From the NCBI GenBank assembly GCA_013696265.1, contig JACCYX010000379.1, positions 1 to 7,013 of the forward strand: DNA of 7,013 nucleotides, written 5' to 3'. Made by a program: the position numbers and the translations under genes. Position 1 is the stretch's first letter. The number at the start of each line of letters is the position of its first letter. The notes under the pieces were generated by a model. The model was not told where the DNA came from. It did no database searches and worked only from the letters and a program-made list of their open reading frames with translations. Source of the stretch: Chloroflexia bacterium (GTDB lineage Bacteria > Chloroflexota > Chloroflexia > Thermomicrobiales > UBA6265). Positions 1 to 5,900 of the stretch are shown here, piece by piece.

Positions 1-202
1 CGACGAGATCGAGCGCCTGATGTACGGCTTCAGCATCCTCCACTGCCTGCCGGTGGGCATGGCCGACAGTCCGTCGGCCGGCACTGGCACGGTGATGCGC
101 GCCGACACCTTTCGCGGCTACGCGGAGACGGCGGGCTTCCGGAACGTGGAGGTCCTGCCGATCGAGAACATCTTCTGGCGCTTCTACCGGCTCACCGCCT
201 GA
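1..202 (+). CDS. Class I SAM-dependent methyltransferase, C-terminal fragment
   Basis: The reading frame is open from base 2 to a TGA at 200-202 and encodes the last 66 residues of a protein whose start lies off the left edge. The visible tail runs from a helix-like ERLMYGFSILHCLPVGM segment through a polar loop, then a TFRGYAETAGFRNVEVLP segment, and ends in a strand FWRFYRL. An 'aGF..vevlpie..fwrfYrl' ending is typical of Rossmann-fold methyltransferases, whose last two strands form the C-terminal beta hairpin. The SAM-binding GxGxG loop is not in the window, so neither substrate nor subfamily can be named. A winged-helix plus methyltransferase protein is possible. A strong hairpin begins 17 bases after the stop. 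Confidence 0.7.
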   Translation, partial: DEIERLMYGFSILHCLPVGMADSPSAGTGTVMRADTFRGYAETAGFRNVEVLPIENIFWRFYRLTA

Positions 203-219
203 GGACCGAGCCACAGCCA

Positions 220-249
220 TCGCGCATTTGCCACGGGGCCAATGCGCGA
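220..249 (+). terminator. Strong hairpin after the methyltransferase gene
   Basis: TCGCGCATT at 220-228 pairs perfectly with AATGCGCGA at 241-249. After one mismatch the stem gains three more pairs (230-232 with 237-239), closing a four-base loop. The hairpin starts 17 bases past the methyltransferase stop and ends 31 bases before the next start. No U-tract follows, so it may be a factor-independent-like terminator, a 3'-end stabiliser, or a leader structure for the small gene at 281. It covers the in-frame ATG at 242, which argues against that codon being the start of the next gene. Confidence 0.4.
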
Positions 250-280
250 CACGATCCAACGAGGCACAAGGTACACCGAC

Positions 281-508
281 ATGAATTCACCCATGCTTTT
301 CGACCTTATCAACCGGACCGAGGCCGAGCTTCGCGAACGCACCGCCTCCCGGCGGGCACAGATCGAACTCGCCGCCAAGGAACGTCCGAAACCAATCGCC
401 GTTACCCCACGCCTGGCGATGAGCGCGTTGCTGGTCGGGCTGGGCCGCGCCATTCAGGGACGGCAATCCACCCCGCCACTCATCGATGGATCGGCCGCCA
501 GCCGGTAG
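281..508 (+). CDS. Small protein of unknown function, 75 aa
   Basis: I do not recognise this protein. The ATG at 281 was chosen over the in-frame ATG at 242 because 242 sits inside a stable hairpin, while 281 has an AAGG (268-271) about nine bases upstream. Residues 1-32 look like a charged amphipathic helix (MNSPMLFDLINRTEAELRER and onward, rich in Arg and Glu). A basic Lys/Pro stretch follows, then a short hydrophobic segment at about 46-60 (AMSALLVGLGRAIQG), too short for a confident membrane span. The tail is polar. The arrangement could suit a peripheral membrane or DNA-associated small protein, but there is no motif to decide this. The second small gene starts 39 bases downstream on the same strand, so the two are probably co-transcribed. 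Confidence 0.6.
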   Translation: MNSPMLFDLINRTEAELRERTASRRAQIELAAKERPKPIAVTPRLAMSALLVGLGRAIQGRQSTPPLIDGSAASR

Positions 509-547
509 CTCACACCGGTCTACGGCCCGTTTCGAAAGGAACCAGGA

Positions 548-658
548 ATGGAGACGCTTCTTCCCATCATCGCGCTGATCGCCCTGGCCCTGTGCGCCAT
601 TCCCTTCGGCACCGACAGTTGCGCCGATGGCGGCGACAATCGCCATGACTGGAGCTAA
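548..658 (+). CDS. 36-aa single-span membrane peptide
   Basis: An ATG at 548 opens a 36-codon frame ending in TAA at 656-658. An AAAGGA at 535-540 stands seven bases upstream, the best ribosome-binding site on this side of the window and the main reason to call so short a gene. The peptide starts METLLPIIALIALALCAIPF, a near-perfect transmembrane helix or uncleaved signal anchor. It ends in a short polar tail (GTDSCADGGDNRHDWS) with several Asp residues, one Cys, and a Trp near the end. The N-terminus lacks positive charge, so topology is uncertain. No typical lipobox (Leu-x-Gly/Ala-Cys) is evident, although LALC at 14-17 is close. It lies 39 bases after the 75-aa gene and is convergent with the metallo-hydrolase. 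Function unknown. Confidence 0.55.
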   Translation: METLLPIIALIALALCAIPFGTDSCADGGDNRHDWS

Positions 659-698
659 AGAGTCGCCCAGCGCGCCCCGCAATGTCCCAGGTTCAGCC

Positions 699-725
699 GC
701 CCGGCCCCGCTACGGCGCGCCGGGC
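699..725 (-). terminator. GC-rich hairpin at the end of the metallo-hydrolase gene
   Basis: GCCCGGC at 699-705 pairs with GCCGGGC at 719-725 across a 13-base loop. The hairpin overlaps the stop codon of the minus-strand hydrolase (710-712) and lies in the short convergent gap after the 36-aa gene. It could slow or end transcription from either side. There is no U-tract, and hairpins of this strength occur by chance in DNA this GC-rich. Confidence 0.22.
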
Positions 726-1492
726 TGGCTGGCGGTGGCAAGGTCGTCATCAGCCAGCAGGAACCAGGGATTCATCATCATCCCGAACGACCGGAACAGC
801 CGGTCGACATGGGTTCTCCCCAGCGGCAGCGATGTGGCCGGCTCATGCCCATTGAGCACCCACTCGAACTGGAGCGTCGCGAGGCGCCGGAGCGATTCGG
901 CCCACAGGACCGCCGCGTTCGCCCAGAGCTGCAAATCGGCGCCGGCGAGGCTCTTCATCGACCCGCCGATCACATCCCCGGCAAAGAGCACGCCGTGTCC
1001 GTCGATGTCACCGAGCAGGCAGACCGAACCTTCGGTGTGACCGGGCGTATGATGCACCGTGAGCGTGGTGTCGCCAGTGGGCAACTCGTCCCCTTCGTCC
1101 AGCGGTGAGCACTGATTCGCTTCGAACGGCACGAACGGACGACCGTACAGATAGCTGGAGTTCCGATAGGAATCGCCCGCCAGCATGGTCGGCCAGTCGT
1201 TCCGGTTGATACGGAGGAGAAGGTCCGGCTGGAGCCGTCGCAGATCGTGGAACCCTTGCGTGTGATCGTAGTCGCCGTGGGTCGCGATCACCTGATGCAG
1301 ATCGCCCGCCTCCAGACCAATCTGTGACAGGTTGCGGAGGAGTTGGGGCACGGCGCGCTGGCTGCCGCAATCGATCAGGGTCGGGTACGCCCCGGTCACG
1401 AGATACACATTTCCGCTGTCGACATGAGGATATTCGGAATAGACGATATGGAGGTTGGCCGAAAGCTGACGAGGTTCGGTCAAGTCCGGCAT
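710..1492 (-). CDS. MBL-fold metallo-hydrolase, 260 aa
   Basis: A complete single-domain metallo-beta-lactamase-fold protein of usual length for the family, probably a cytoplasmic hydrolase (no signal peptide). The metal-binding motifs are present in order. THGDYDH at 71-77 supplies His72, Asp74, Asp76 and His77. TPGHTEGS supplies His152. AGD at 171-173 supplies the bridging Asp173. NGH supplies His216. The first motif is HxDxDH rather than the classical HxHxDH, with Asp in place of the second His. This variant is familiar in YflN-like members, so the enzyme need not be inactive. Substrates in this superfamily range from thioesters and lactones to phosphodiesters and cannot be told here. The ATG at 1492 has a GGAG (plus-strand 1498-1501) five bases upstream. 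The C-terminus is Trp/Met-rich, then polar. It has its own candidate promoter and no obvious operon partner. Confidence 0.88.
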   Translation of the reverse strand: MPDLTEPRQLSANLHIVYSEYPHVDSGNVYLVTGAYPTLIDCGSQRAVPQLLRNLSQIGLEAGDLHQVIATHGDYDHTQGFHDLRRLQPDLLLRINRNDWPTMLAGDSYRNSSYLYGRPFVPFEANQCSPLDEGDELPTGDTTLTVHHTPGHTEGSVCLLGDIDGHGVLFAGDVIGGSMKSLAGADLQLWANAAVLWAESLRRLATLQFEWVLNGHEPATSLPLGRTHVDRLFRSFGMMMNPWFLLADDDLATASQPGAP

Positions 1493-1549
1493 GGTGGCTC
1501 CAGAACGACGAATATGGTGCTGAATTGCGGGGAAGCAGGGCCCGCTTCC

Positions 1550-1578
1550 AGTCTATTGGCCGCTTCTCGAAATGTAAA
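1550..1578 (-). promoter_or_regulatory. Candidate sigma70-type promoter for the metallo-hydrolase
   Basis: Reading the minus strand, TTTACA (1578-1573) and TAGACT (1555-1550) are separated by exactly 17 bases, close to the -35/-10 consensus. They lie about 60 bases upstream of the hydrolase ATG, implying a leader of roughly 50 bases. The local sequence is clearly more AT-rich than its surroundings. A palindrome, GGAAGC (1531-1536) with GCTTCC (1544-1549), falls at the expected transcription start and could be an operator or a leader hairpin. Confidence 0.42.
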
Positions 1579-1593
1579 GATTTGTTCACATTT
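1570..1593. promoter_or_regulatory. AT-rich dyad over the -35 region, possible operator
   Basis: AAATGT at 1570-1575 is mirrored by ACATTT at 1588-1593 with a 12-base AT-rich centre that adds a few further pairs. The dyad overlaps the -35 element of the candidate hydrolase promoter and extends upstream of it. Its size and symmetry fit a dimeric helix-turn-helix regulator, but no regulator gene is seen nearby. This is inference from symmetry and position only. Confidence 0.25.
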
Positions 1594-1688
1594 TCTGAAT
1601 AGTCACGAGGTGTATATGCCAGAGTTCGCATGACTCGTTGTCAAAAAACGGCTGGTTCGAATGCCTCCACGTCCCGTCGCGCGCAACC

Positions 1689-1977
1689 GATTGTCATTCC
1701 AACGAAGGACCCTGGACACAATACTGAATGCTCTGTCCACGGGTAATTGACGGTTGCAGCTCTTCCCCACACTGTGATGTCGAGCGCCAGCGAGACATCC
1801 CCCGGCGCAGCCGGTATATACGGGTGGCGAACTCACCATACCGCTTCGCGGGGGATTCCTCCTTCGTCGGAATGACAATCAGCCTTGGACACAGTACTGA
1901 GTACTGCGTCCAAGGCTGATTGACGTTCGCAGCAGACTTCCCCACGCTGTCATGTCTCGCTGACGCTCGAAATGACA
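1689..1977. repeat. Composite palindromic intergenic repeat, about 290 bp
   Basis: This block fills most of the gene-free stretch 1493-2097; I see nothing distinctive in 1594-1688 or 1978-2045. The segment 1689-1709 reappears inverted at 1860-1880 with 20 of 21 bases matching. Its TGTCATT end is echoed inverted at 1971-1977, so the block has TGTCATT/AATGACA ends. Between the inverted ends, CCCCC and GGTAT arms (about 1799-1817) pair with ATACC and GGGGG arms (about 1838-1854). A tandem relationship is also visible: the 27-base segment at 1713-1739 recurs at 1887-1913 with 22 matches, each copy followed by GATTGACG- and CTTCCCCAC-like blocks and by a short hairpin (1776-1799; 1949-1977). No credible protein is encoded. 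It resembles dispersed, non-coding palindromic repeats or a MITE-like element. Confidence 0.6.
1876..1922. repeat. Near-perfect 47-base palindrome
   Basis: Bases 1876-1897 and 1901-1922 form 22-base arms with a single mismatch (1891 against 1907) around a three-base centre. The core reads CAGTAC-TGA-GTACTG and the outer arm contains CAGCCTTGGAC. The related copy at 1713-1739 keeps only the TGGACA/TGTCCA outer pairs, so the symmetry is better preserved here. As RNA it would form a long stable hairpin on either strand. It lies inside the composite repeat. Confidence 0.75.
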
Positions 1978-2045
1978 AAGGTGGGGGCGAGGAGTTCCCC
2001 AGAGGTTTCGCCCGTGCTCAGGTGGTGCTATGGCAGGAACGCCGA

Positions 2046-2071
2046 ACGGCGGGCCCGACTGGGCCCGCCGT
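2046..2071 (-). terminator. Hairpin terminator downstream of the PhoX-family gene
   Basis: CGGCGGGCCC at 2047-2056 pairs perfectly with GGGCCCGCCG at 2061-2070 around a GACT loop, and the flanking A2046/T2071 adds an eleventh pair. It begins 26 bases beyond the stop codon of the minus-strand phosphatase gene, the expected place for a terminator. No run of U follows on the minus strand, as is common in GC-rich genomes, so termination strength is uncertain. Confidence 0.6.
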
Positions 2072-2097
2072 GTCGCTCGATCGGTTCCGCCGATCGC

Positions 2098-4227
2098 CTA
2101 CGTGAGGCGGCCGACCGGGGCCGTGGGATCGTCGTGGGTGATGAGCACCACGGTCGGCCGCGCGGTGACCGCGCCATCCGGCCAGAGGCTGACCGGCTCC
2201 TCGACGGTGCCGCCCTCGCCTGGGTGCTGGACGGCGACGAAGAGAGCCGAGTTGTCCGGGTTGAACTCCGGGCCCGAGCACTCGGCGCCGGGCACTGTGC
2301 TGAAGAACTGGCGGGTCATGCCCCGTTCCTCCCCCTCGGTCGCGGCCACGAACAGGCCGTCGTTGCCGGGCAGGCTGTTCGGCATGCCGTCGGTGGAAAT
2401 CCAGATATTCCCGACGGTGTCGAACGCGATGTTGTCCGGCGCCGCGAAGGAACTGACCTCATCGCTTCCCCCATACCAGGTGCCGCTGTCGCTGGCGTCC
2501 CCGGCGAGGATGAAGATCTCCCACGAAAATGTCGTCGCGGCGTGATCGTTGCCATCCTCGGTGATTTCGATGATGTGCCCGGCGAAGTTGTTGGGTCGCG
2601 GGTTGGCGTCGTCGGTGTCGGCGAGGTCGCGGCTGGTATTGTTGGTGCAGGCGAGGTAGACCTTGCCGCTGACCGGGTTGGTTTCGAAATCCTCCGGGCG
2701 GTCCATCTTGGTCGCGCCGAGCAGGTCGGCGGCGAGGCGTGTCTTGGCCAGCACCTCACCCTGGGAGGCGAAACCGTACGCGGCGGTGAGCAGGCCTTCG
2801 CCGTGGATCATCGGTATCCACTCGCCTGATCCGTCATCGTCGAAGCGGGCGACGTAGAGGGTGCCATCGTCGAGCAGGTCGACGTTGGCGGCCCGGTCGT
2901 CCGGATTGTAGCTGCCGGCGGTGACGAACTTGTAGGCGTAGTCGAAGATCTCGTCGTCACCGCTGTAGAAGGCAACCTGGCCGCCCGGCGCCACCGCCGC
3001 GGTGGCGCCTTCATGCTTGTTCCGGCCCAGGGCGGTCCGCTTCTTCGGCGTCGAGGTCGGATCGTAGGGATCGAATTCGACGATCCAGCCGAACCGGAAC
3101 GGCTCGTTCGGCTCCTGGCTAACGTCGAAGCGCGGGTAGTAGTCCTCCCAAAGCCGGTCCGATGTCCCTTCGTTCAGCCCGTATCGCTCGTGGGCGACCC
3201 GGATCGGATCGTCCACCGGCAGCAGCGCCAGGTTGGCGAAGTACTGCTGGAAATTCTCCTCGCCAGTCAGCACTGTGCCCCACGGCGTGTAACCGCCGGC
3301 GCAGTTGTTGAGGGTCCCCAGCACCATCGTCCCGGTCGCGTCCTCGCTCGTCTTGAGCAGGTCGATCCCGGCCGCCGGGCCGGTCACCTCCATCGGGGTC
3401 GTCGCCGTGATCCGGCGGTTGTACTCCGAATCGAGCACCACCTCCCACTGGCCAGACTCATTGCGCGAAATCTCGACCACGCTCAGGCCGTGCGCGGCGA
3501 GTTCGACATCGACGATCTCCTGGCTGGTGTTGATGAGGAACTCCGGAATCTCGACCGGTTCGCCGGAGGCCACCGGGGTCGCGCCGGGAGCGACGGGCGT
3601 CGCGGACTCGAGCCCGGGCGTCGCCTCGGGGGTAGCGACGGGCGTCTCGCTGTAGTCCGGATTGGCCGTGAGGTAACCGGGGAACATGAGTTCGGAGTTG
3701 GTGTATTCGTGGTTGACCACCAGCAGGCCGTGATCCGAGGTGCCCGACCCGATCGGCAGCGACAGGAACCCGATCCAGTCGCAGTTGTAGCCGAACTGCT
3801 GTTCCTGGGAAGAGGCCGACTGGTTCGCGATGTCCCATTCCGGGGCGCCGGCGAAAATCGGATCGCCCCAGCGCAGGAAGGGAATCGCCACATGGTTCGC
3901 GGCGACCACCAACTCCTGACCCTCGTCGAGGGCGATCGGCTGGAACCCGGTGGCGAAGGTCGGCGGCGGTTCGGGCGTCGGCGTCGGCGTCACGGCCACT
4001 GCCACTGGCGTCGCCCCCGGTGTGGCCGCCTCGGGCGTTCCCATTTGTGAGGCTGCCCAGGTAGCGGGAACGCCCAGCGTCAGGACCATGCCGGTAGCCG
4101 CGCCGCCGCGCAGCAGGCCACGCCGGTTCCAGCGCCGGTCCAGCACCTCCCGCATCGTCTCGCCGCGTCCGGCGGTCGACAGGACTTCCTCGCGATCTCC
4201 CTCGTAAAACTCTTCGCTGCGTTTCAT
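2098..4227 (-). CDS. Tat-exported PhoX-family (DUF839) phosphatase, 709 aa
   Basis: A probable secreted alkaline phosphatase that would release phosphate from organic phosphoesters outside the membrane. PhoX enzymes use iron and calcium and are exported folded. The start MKRSEEF at 4227 is preferred over an in-frame ATG at 4272 because a GAGAGGGA lies ten bases upstream. A twin-arginine signal follows (RRGLLR at 35-40, then a hydrophobic run to about residue 58). Family motifs appear in order: VNHEYT (171-176), NNCAGGYTPWGT (307-318, with Cys309 probably an iron ligand by homology), EE at 323-324, GRNKHEG (401-407), MDRPED (508-513), APDNIAFD (596-603) and a GAECSGPEF motif (647-655). Thr/Pro/Ala-rich linkers lie at about 63-90, after the signal, and at 193-224, inside the catalytic region. 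Length is near or slightly above the family norm. Exact activity (phosphatase or another DUF839 role) is unproven. Confidence 0.85.
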   Translation of the reverse strand: MKRSEEFYEGDREEVLSTAGRGETMREVLDRRWNRRGLLRGGAATGMVLTLGVPATWAASQMGTPEAATPGATPVAVAVTPTPTPEPPPTFATGFQPIALDEGQELVVAANHVAIPFLRWGDPIFAGAPEWDIANQSASSQEQQFGYNCDWIGFLSLPIGSGTSDHGLLVVNHEYTNSELMFPGYLTANPDYSETPVATPEATPGLESATPVAPGATPVASGEPVEIPEFLINTSQEIVDVELAAHGLSVVEISRNESGQWEVVLDSEYNRRITATTPMEVTGPAAGIDLLKTSEDATGTMVLGTLNNCAGGYTPWGTVLTGEENFQQYFANLALLPVDDPIRVAHERYGLNEGTSDRLWEDYYPRFDVSQEPNEPFRFGWIVEFDPYDPTSTPKKRTALGRNKHEGATAAVAPGGQVAFYSGDDEIFDYAYKFVTAGSYNPDDRAANVDLLDDGTLYVARFDDDGSGEWIPMIHGEGLLTAAYGFASQGEVLAKTRLAADLLGATKMDRPEDFETNPVSGKVYLACTNNTSRDLADTDDANPRPNNFAGHIIEITEDGNDHAATTFSWEIFILAGDASDSGTWYGGSDEVSSFAAPDNIAFDTVGNIWISTDGMPNSLPGNDGLFVAATEGEERGMTRQFFSTVPGAECSGPEFNPDNSALFVAVQHPGEGGTVEEPVSLWPDGAVTARPTVVLITHDDPTAPVGRLT

Positions 4228-4339
4228 CAGGCTGGTGTCCCTCTCTCTGTGCGATGGCCGACGAACCGGCAAACGACAAGCTGGACGCGATCCGCCCGCG
4301 TCGCTCTACGTCCAGTAGAACGTTTGCGAGCCGGCGAAC

Positions 4340-4356
4340 TGTCAAATCGGGGTTAA
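4340..4356 (-). promoter_or_regulatory. PhoP-box-like hexamer pair / -35 element upstream of the phosphatase
   Basis: On the minus strand TTAACC (4356-4351) and TTGACA (4345-4340) are direct hexamers with five bases between them, an 11-base period. Tandem TTNACA-like hexamers with this spacing are the known form of PhoP boxes in Gram-positive bacteria. TTGACA is also a perfect sigma70 -35 element, but I find no convincing -10 at 16-19 bases. The site lies about 115 bases upstream of the phosphatase start, in the divergent region. The position suits phosphate-starvation control, but two hexamers could arise by chance. Confidence 0.3.
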
Positions 4357-4404
4357 GGACTGACTCTCAGGGCGATGTGGGGTCGCCTCAACCCGCGTGC
4401 GGTG

Positions 4405-4410
4405 TACGAT
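4405..4410 (+). promoter_or_regulatory. Weak candidate -10 element for the permease
   Basis: TACGAT at 4405-4410 fits the TANNNT form of a -10 box and would start transcription about 35-40 bases before the GTG at 4454. No recognisable -35 is present at the right distance (4382-4387 reads GTCGCC). It is offered only as the best candidate in the divergent region. Confidence 0.2.
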
Positions 4411-4453
4411 GCCTCGCGTGATGGGTCGACAACGGCGAAGAGGAGAACCGAAT

Positions 4454-5737
4454 GTGAACGTGACACCCAACCTGGCGCGGCGATTGACGACCGGCGACGC
4501 CATCGTCATCGGCCTGGGGTCGATGATTGGGGCGGGGGTCTTCGCCGCCTTCGGACCCGCCGCCGAGGCGGCCGGGAGCGGCCTGCTGATCGGGCTCGCG
4601 ATCGCGGCGTCGATCGCCTTCGCCAACGCCACCGCCTCGGCCCAGCTGGCCGCCGCGTATCCGGCATCGGGCGGCACCTACCTCTACGGCCGGGAGCGGC
4701 TCGGCGAGTGGTGGGGCTTCGCGGCGGGCTGGGCCTTCGTGATCGGGAAAACCGCCTCGTGCGCGGCGATGGCGATGACGGTCGCGGCCTACGCGGTGTC
4801 GGGACCGGGGTGGCTCCAGCGGCTGATCGCGGTCACCGCCGTCGTCACGCTGGCGGCGCTCAACCTGCGCGGTGTGACGAGAACGGCCCAACTGACCCGG
4901 ATCCTGGTCACGATCACGCTCACTGGCCTCGCCGTGGTCGTGATCGGCATCCTGGTCTTCGGCGAACCGGACAGCGGGAACCTCGACCGCTGGTACCGGG
5001 CGGGCGACTCCGGCGTCTACGGCGTGCTCCAGGCCTCGGGCCTGCTCTTCTTCGCCTTCGCCGGGTACGCCAGGATCGCGACCATGGGCGAGGAAGTCGT
5101 TGATCCCGAACGCGCGATCCCGCGGGCGATCTCGCTCGCGCTCCTCATCACGATCGCCGTCTACGCCGTGATCGGTGGCAGCGTGCTCCTCGCGGCGGGA
5201 CCGGACCGGCTGGCCGAATCGGCCGCGCCGCTGGTGACGGCGATCGAGTCGGCCGGCGTGGGCGAGATCGCCCCAGTCGTCCGCGTCGGAGGCATGGTGG
5301 CGAGCATGGGAGCCTTGCTGGCCCTGATCGCCGGGATCGGACGAACCGGCCTGGCGATGGCGCGCAACCGCGACCTGCCGACCTGGCTGGCGGCGGTCCA
5401 TCCCATCTCCAGGGTGCCGCATCACGCGGAAATCGCGCTCGCCGTCGCCGTCTGCGGGCTGGTGCTGGTGGCCGACTTGCGGGGCGCGATCGGGTTCTCG
5501 TCGTTCGGCGTGCTGATCTACTACGCGATCGCCAACGCCTCGGCGTATACCCAAACCGGAATCCAACGCCGCACGCCGCGTGCCCTCAACGTCTTCGGCC
5601 TGATCGGCTGCCTGGTCCTGGTCGCGACCTTGCCCTGGGAGTCGATCGCGGCGGGCCTGGCGATGTTCGCGATCGGCCTCACCGGCCGGTTGGTTGTCAT
5701 CCGACGCCGACGGTCTGTGCGAGATGGGGCCTCGTAG
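4454..5737 (+). CDS. APC-family amino acid permease, 427 aa
   Basis: A cytoplasmic-membrane transporter of the amino acid-polyamine-organocation superfamily. GTG at 4454 is the preferred start: AGGAG (4441-4445) lies eight bases upstream, and the protein then begins MNVTPNLARRLTTGDA, a typical short cytoplasmic N-terminus. Upstream ATGs at 4397 and 4421 are in frame but lack a ribosome-binding site. About twelve hydrophobic segments can be counted, at roughly 13-33, 42-66, 86-115, 124-141, 147-169, 188-211, 225-249, 276-303, 327-340, 345-366, 378-394 and 397-416. The first helix carries GSMIGAGVF (22-30), the unwound substrate-binding motif of the family. YPASGGTYLYGRERLG (69-84) and FAGYARIATMGEEVVDPERA (202-221) are the other family hallmarks. 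Which amino acid or polyamine is carried, and whether by proton symport or exchange, cannot be told. It is divergent from the phosphatase gene and appears monocistronic. Confidence 0.9.
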   Translation: MNVTPNLARRLTTGDAIVIGLGSMIGAGVFAAFGPAAEAAGSGLLIGLAIAASIAFANATASAQLAAAYPASGGTYLYGRERLGEWWGFAAGWAFVIGKTASCAAMAMTVAAYAVSGPGWLQRLIAVTAVVTLAALNLRGVTRTAQLTRILVTITLTGLAVVVIGILVFGEPDSGNLDRWYRAGDSGVYGVLQASGLLFFAFAGYARIATMGEEVVDPERAIPRAISLALLITIAVYAVIGGSVLLAAGPDRLAESAAPLVTAIESAGVGEIAPVVRVGGMVASMGALLALIAGIGRTGLAMARNRDLPTWLAAVHPISRVPHHAEIALAVAVCGLVLVADLRGAIGFSSFGVLIYYAIANASAYTQTGIQRRTPRALNVFGLIGCLVLVATLPWESIAAGLAMFAIGLTGRLVVIRRRRSVRDGAS

Positions 5738-5741
5738 GGTT

Positions 5742-5758
5742 GCCGAGCTTGTCTCGGC
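5742..5758 (+). terminator. Small hairpin just after the permease stop
   Basis: GCCGAG (5742-5747) pairs with CTCGGC (5753-5758) around CTTGT, four bases beyond the permease TAG. The stem is only six pairs and no U-tract follows, so this is a weak terminator candidate. The repeat hairpins further on may do the job instead. Confidence 0.25.
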
Positions 5759-5806
5759 CCGGACGGAGTCAGGTTGGGGTTGTTCCGGACCGGATCGATT
5801 GCCGTT

Positions 5807-5864
5807 GGGGCGGACCCCGTTCGCATACCGGATCTGCCCAACCACCATACAGGGTGTCCGCCCG
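5807..5864 (+). repeat. GGGCGGAC/GTCCGCCC repeat, copy 1 with enlarged loop
   Basis: The arms GGGGCGGACC (5807-5816) and GTGTCCGCCCG (5854-5864) match the arms of the second copy at 5901-5923 read on the opposite strand. Here they are separated by 37 bases instead of two. The end of the intervening sequence carries CCACCAT (5842-5848), which pairs with ATGGTGG (5866-5872) across the right arm. The element lies between convergent genes and encodes nothing evident. Confidence 0.5.
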
Positions 5865-5900
5865 GATGGTGGCAATAGCAGACCTGAGGTGACGGGAACA

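Noticed and set aside
281..658. The small-gene pair as a toxin-antitoxin system
   Set aside because: The hydrophobic 36-aa peptide is tempting, but there is no recognisable antitoxin fold, no overlap or tight coupling, and no antisense RNA promoter that I can point to.
1649..1667. GGTTCGAATGCC resembling a tRNA T-arm, which could mark a tRNA or integration site
   Set aside because: The five bases on each side of TTCGAAT do not pair as a T-stem, and no acceptor, D or anticodon arms can be found nearby.
1603..1978. Several 60-96 codon frames on both strands in the gap between hydrolase and phosphatase
   Set aside because: They translate palindromic repeat DNA; the products share segments in different frames (for example repeated 'PTKEES'-like pieces) and lack start signals.
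1972..2829. 285-codon plus-strand open frame running from the intergenic gap into the phosphatase gene
   Set aside because: Most of it is antisense to the conserved C-terminal part of the phosphatase and crosses the terminator hairpin. Composition is typical of a shadow frame.
3013..4050. 345-codon open frame on the plus strand opposite the phosphatase
   Set aside because: It lies wholly inside the PhoX-family gene, is Arg/Gly/Val-rich and motif-free, and has no ribosome-binding site worth noting. It is a shadow frame.
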